Shown in pieces: positions 12,335 through 12,978 of a stretch of DNA of 12,978 nt. The position numbers and the translations under genes were made by a program. The notes below the pieces were generated by a model. That model had not been told where the DNA came from. It ran no database searches and worked only from the letters and a program-made list of their open reading frames with translations. The stretch's first letter is position 1, and the number at the start of each line of letters is the position of its first letter. This stretch comes from JAGLYP01 sp034659435 (GTDB lineage Bacteria; Patescibacteriota; Patescibacteriia; Patescibacteriales; UBA12075): contig JAYEHJ010000062.1 in NCBI GenBank assembly GCA_034659435.1, forward strand, positions 1 to 12,978. Direction: 5' to 3'.

Positions 12335-12978
12335 TAATTTTACAACTCAGACAAAAGCACTCATTGACAACCTCAAAGGGATTTGTAGTGAATACGGACT
12401 TGGTGGAGATGGAAATGAATTCAAAATCATCACCCAAGTTTTTCTTTACAAATTTATGAATGATAAATTTGGATATGAAGTAAAACAGCTAGAGTCAAAG
12501 CTTAAAAATTCCGAAAACTGGGAAAAAATAATTTCAGAATACTCAGATTCTGATTATGAAATGCTTCTGCTTAAAATGAGTGCCGATAGTGCTAGGTTGA
12601 AACGAGAGCATTTTTTATCAAATCTACATAATAGGCAAAATGAAGAACAATTTGGAAAATTGTTTGATGATACTTTGCGAGATATCGCTATATTCAATAA
12701 TAATATTTTTGCTGTAAAAACAGATAGCGGAGCAAAAATAAAGCTTTTTGATGAACTTACTCAATATATTACCGATAGCTCAAAACGAGATGATTTTGCA
12801 AAAGCATTGGTCAATCAACTTATTGAATTTAGTTTTGAAAAGATATTTGATAAAAAATTTGATTTCTTTTCTCATATTTTTGAATATTTAATTAAAGATT
12901 ATAATCGAGATGGAGGTGGGGTTTATGCTGAATATTACACACCGCACGCTATTTCAAAAATAATGGCAAAGGTTCTGG
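12324..12978 (+). CDS. hsdM: Type I restriction enzyme, M subunit (N6-adenine methyltransferase), N-terminal part
   Basis: ATG 12324 lies within the end of hsdR (11-base overlap, different frame) and the frame stays open for 218 codons to the window edge. It begins MQNNNFTTQTKALIDNLKGI and continues YGLGGDGNEFKIITQVFLYK, the HsdM N-terminal helical domain. Near the edge it reads GGGVYAEYYTPHAISKIMAK, the segment just before the S-adenosylmethionine-binding domain of type I methyltransferases. The catalytic NPPF/NPPY motif would lie beyond the window. The order R then M, with overlap, implies co-translation; hsdS is expected downstream or elsewhere. Confidence 0.92.
   Translation, partial: MQNNNFTTQTKALIDNLKGICSEYGLGGDGNEFKIITQVFLYKFMNDKFGYEVKQLESKLKNSENWEKIISEYSDSDYEMLLLKMSADSARLKREHFLSNLHNRQNEEQFGKLFDDTLRDIAIFNNNIFAVKTDSGAKIKLFDELTQYITDSSKRDDFAKALVNQLIEFSFEKIFDKKFDFFSHIFEYLIKDYNRDGGGVYAEYYTPHAISKIMAKVL

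Noticed and set aside
1..12978. CRISPR array or recoded TGA
   Set aside because: No regularly spaced repeats are seen, and TGA ends several full-length genes such as those at 4453-4899 and 5969-7036.

Overview
This window is AT-rich bacterial DNA with short, tightly packed genes. I read it as probably from the Patescibacteria (CPR) group or a similar small-genome anaerobe. The support is indirect: tRNA genes without an encoded CCA end, few clear Shine-Dalgarno sequences, and gene families I associate with that group (membraneless SPFH protein, 62-aa AbrB proteins, HIT/Nudix/CYTH cluster). TGA acts as a stop after several full-length genes, so the recoded Gracilibacteria/Absconditabacteria code does not apply. 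No ribosomal RNA or marker gene fixes the taxon.

Layout. (1) 1-210: a T-arm and acceptor 3' strand of a tRNA-like gene whose 5' half is not visible, then a 27-bp perfect hairpin shared as a convergent terminator with greA. (2) 201-3058: greA on the minus strand, then divergently an SPFH protein, a YgjP-type metallopeptidase and a family 2 glycosyltransferase. (3) 3186-3308: tRNA-Tyr(GTA) with its terminator. (4) 3356-5489: a promoter, a structured RNA with mutually exclusive helices ending in an intrinsic terminator, then four coupled genes (HIT, Nudix, deoxyribosyltransferase-like, CYTH) that all look like nucleotide or phosphoester enzymes. (5) 5490-5903: decayed remains of a histidine phosphatase and of a winged-helix protein resembling the N-terminus of Fic proteins. 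(6) 5969-7036: an MscS channel and terminator. (7) 7107-8877: two AbrB-fold regulators flanking radC, each preceded by palindromic DNA, with a 525-base structured intergenic stretch. (8) 8878-9247: fragments of broken genes, including the N-terminus of another HsdR-like protein. (9) 9248-12978: a type I restriction system, hsdR complete and hsdM cut by the window end; hsdS is not in view.

How it fits together. The left part is housekeeping. The 3.4-5.5 kb operon is a candidate nucleotide clean-up or nucleotide-signal module under RNA-level control. The right end is a defence locus with higher AT content than radC, and the debris in front of it suggests repeated replacement of restriction genes at this place. 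The most unusual item is the RNA at 3388-3526: two identical 8-base segments can each pair with three alternative partners, one of which makes the terminator.
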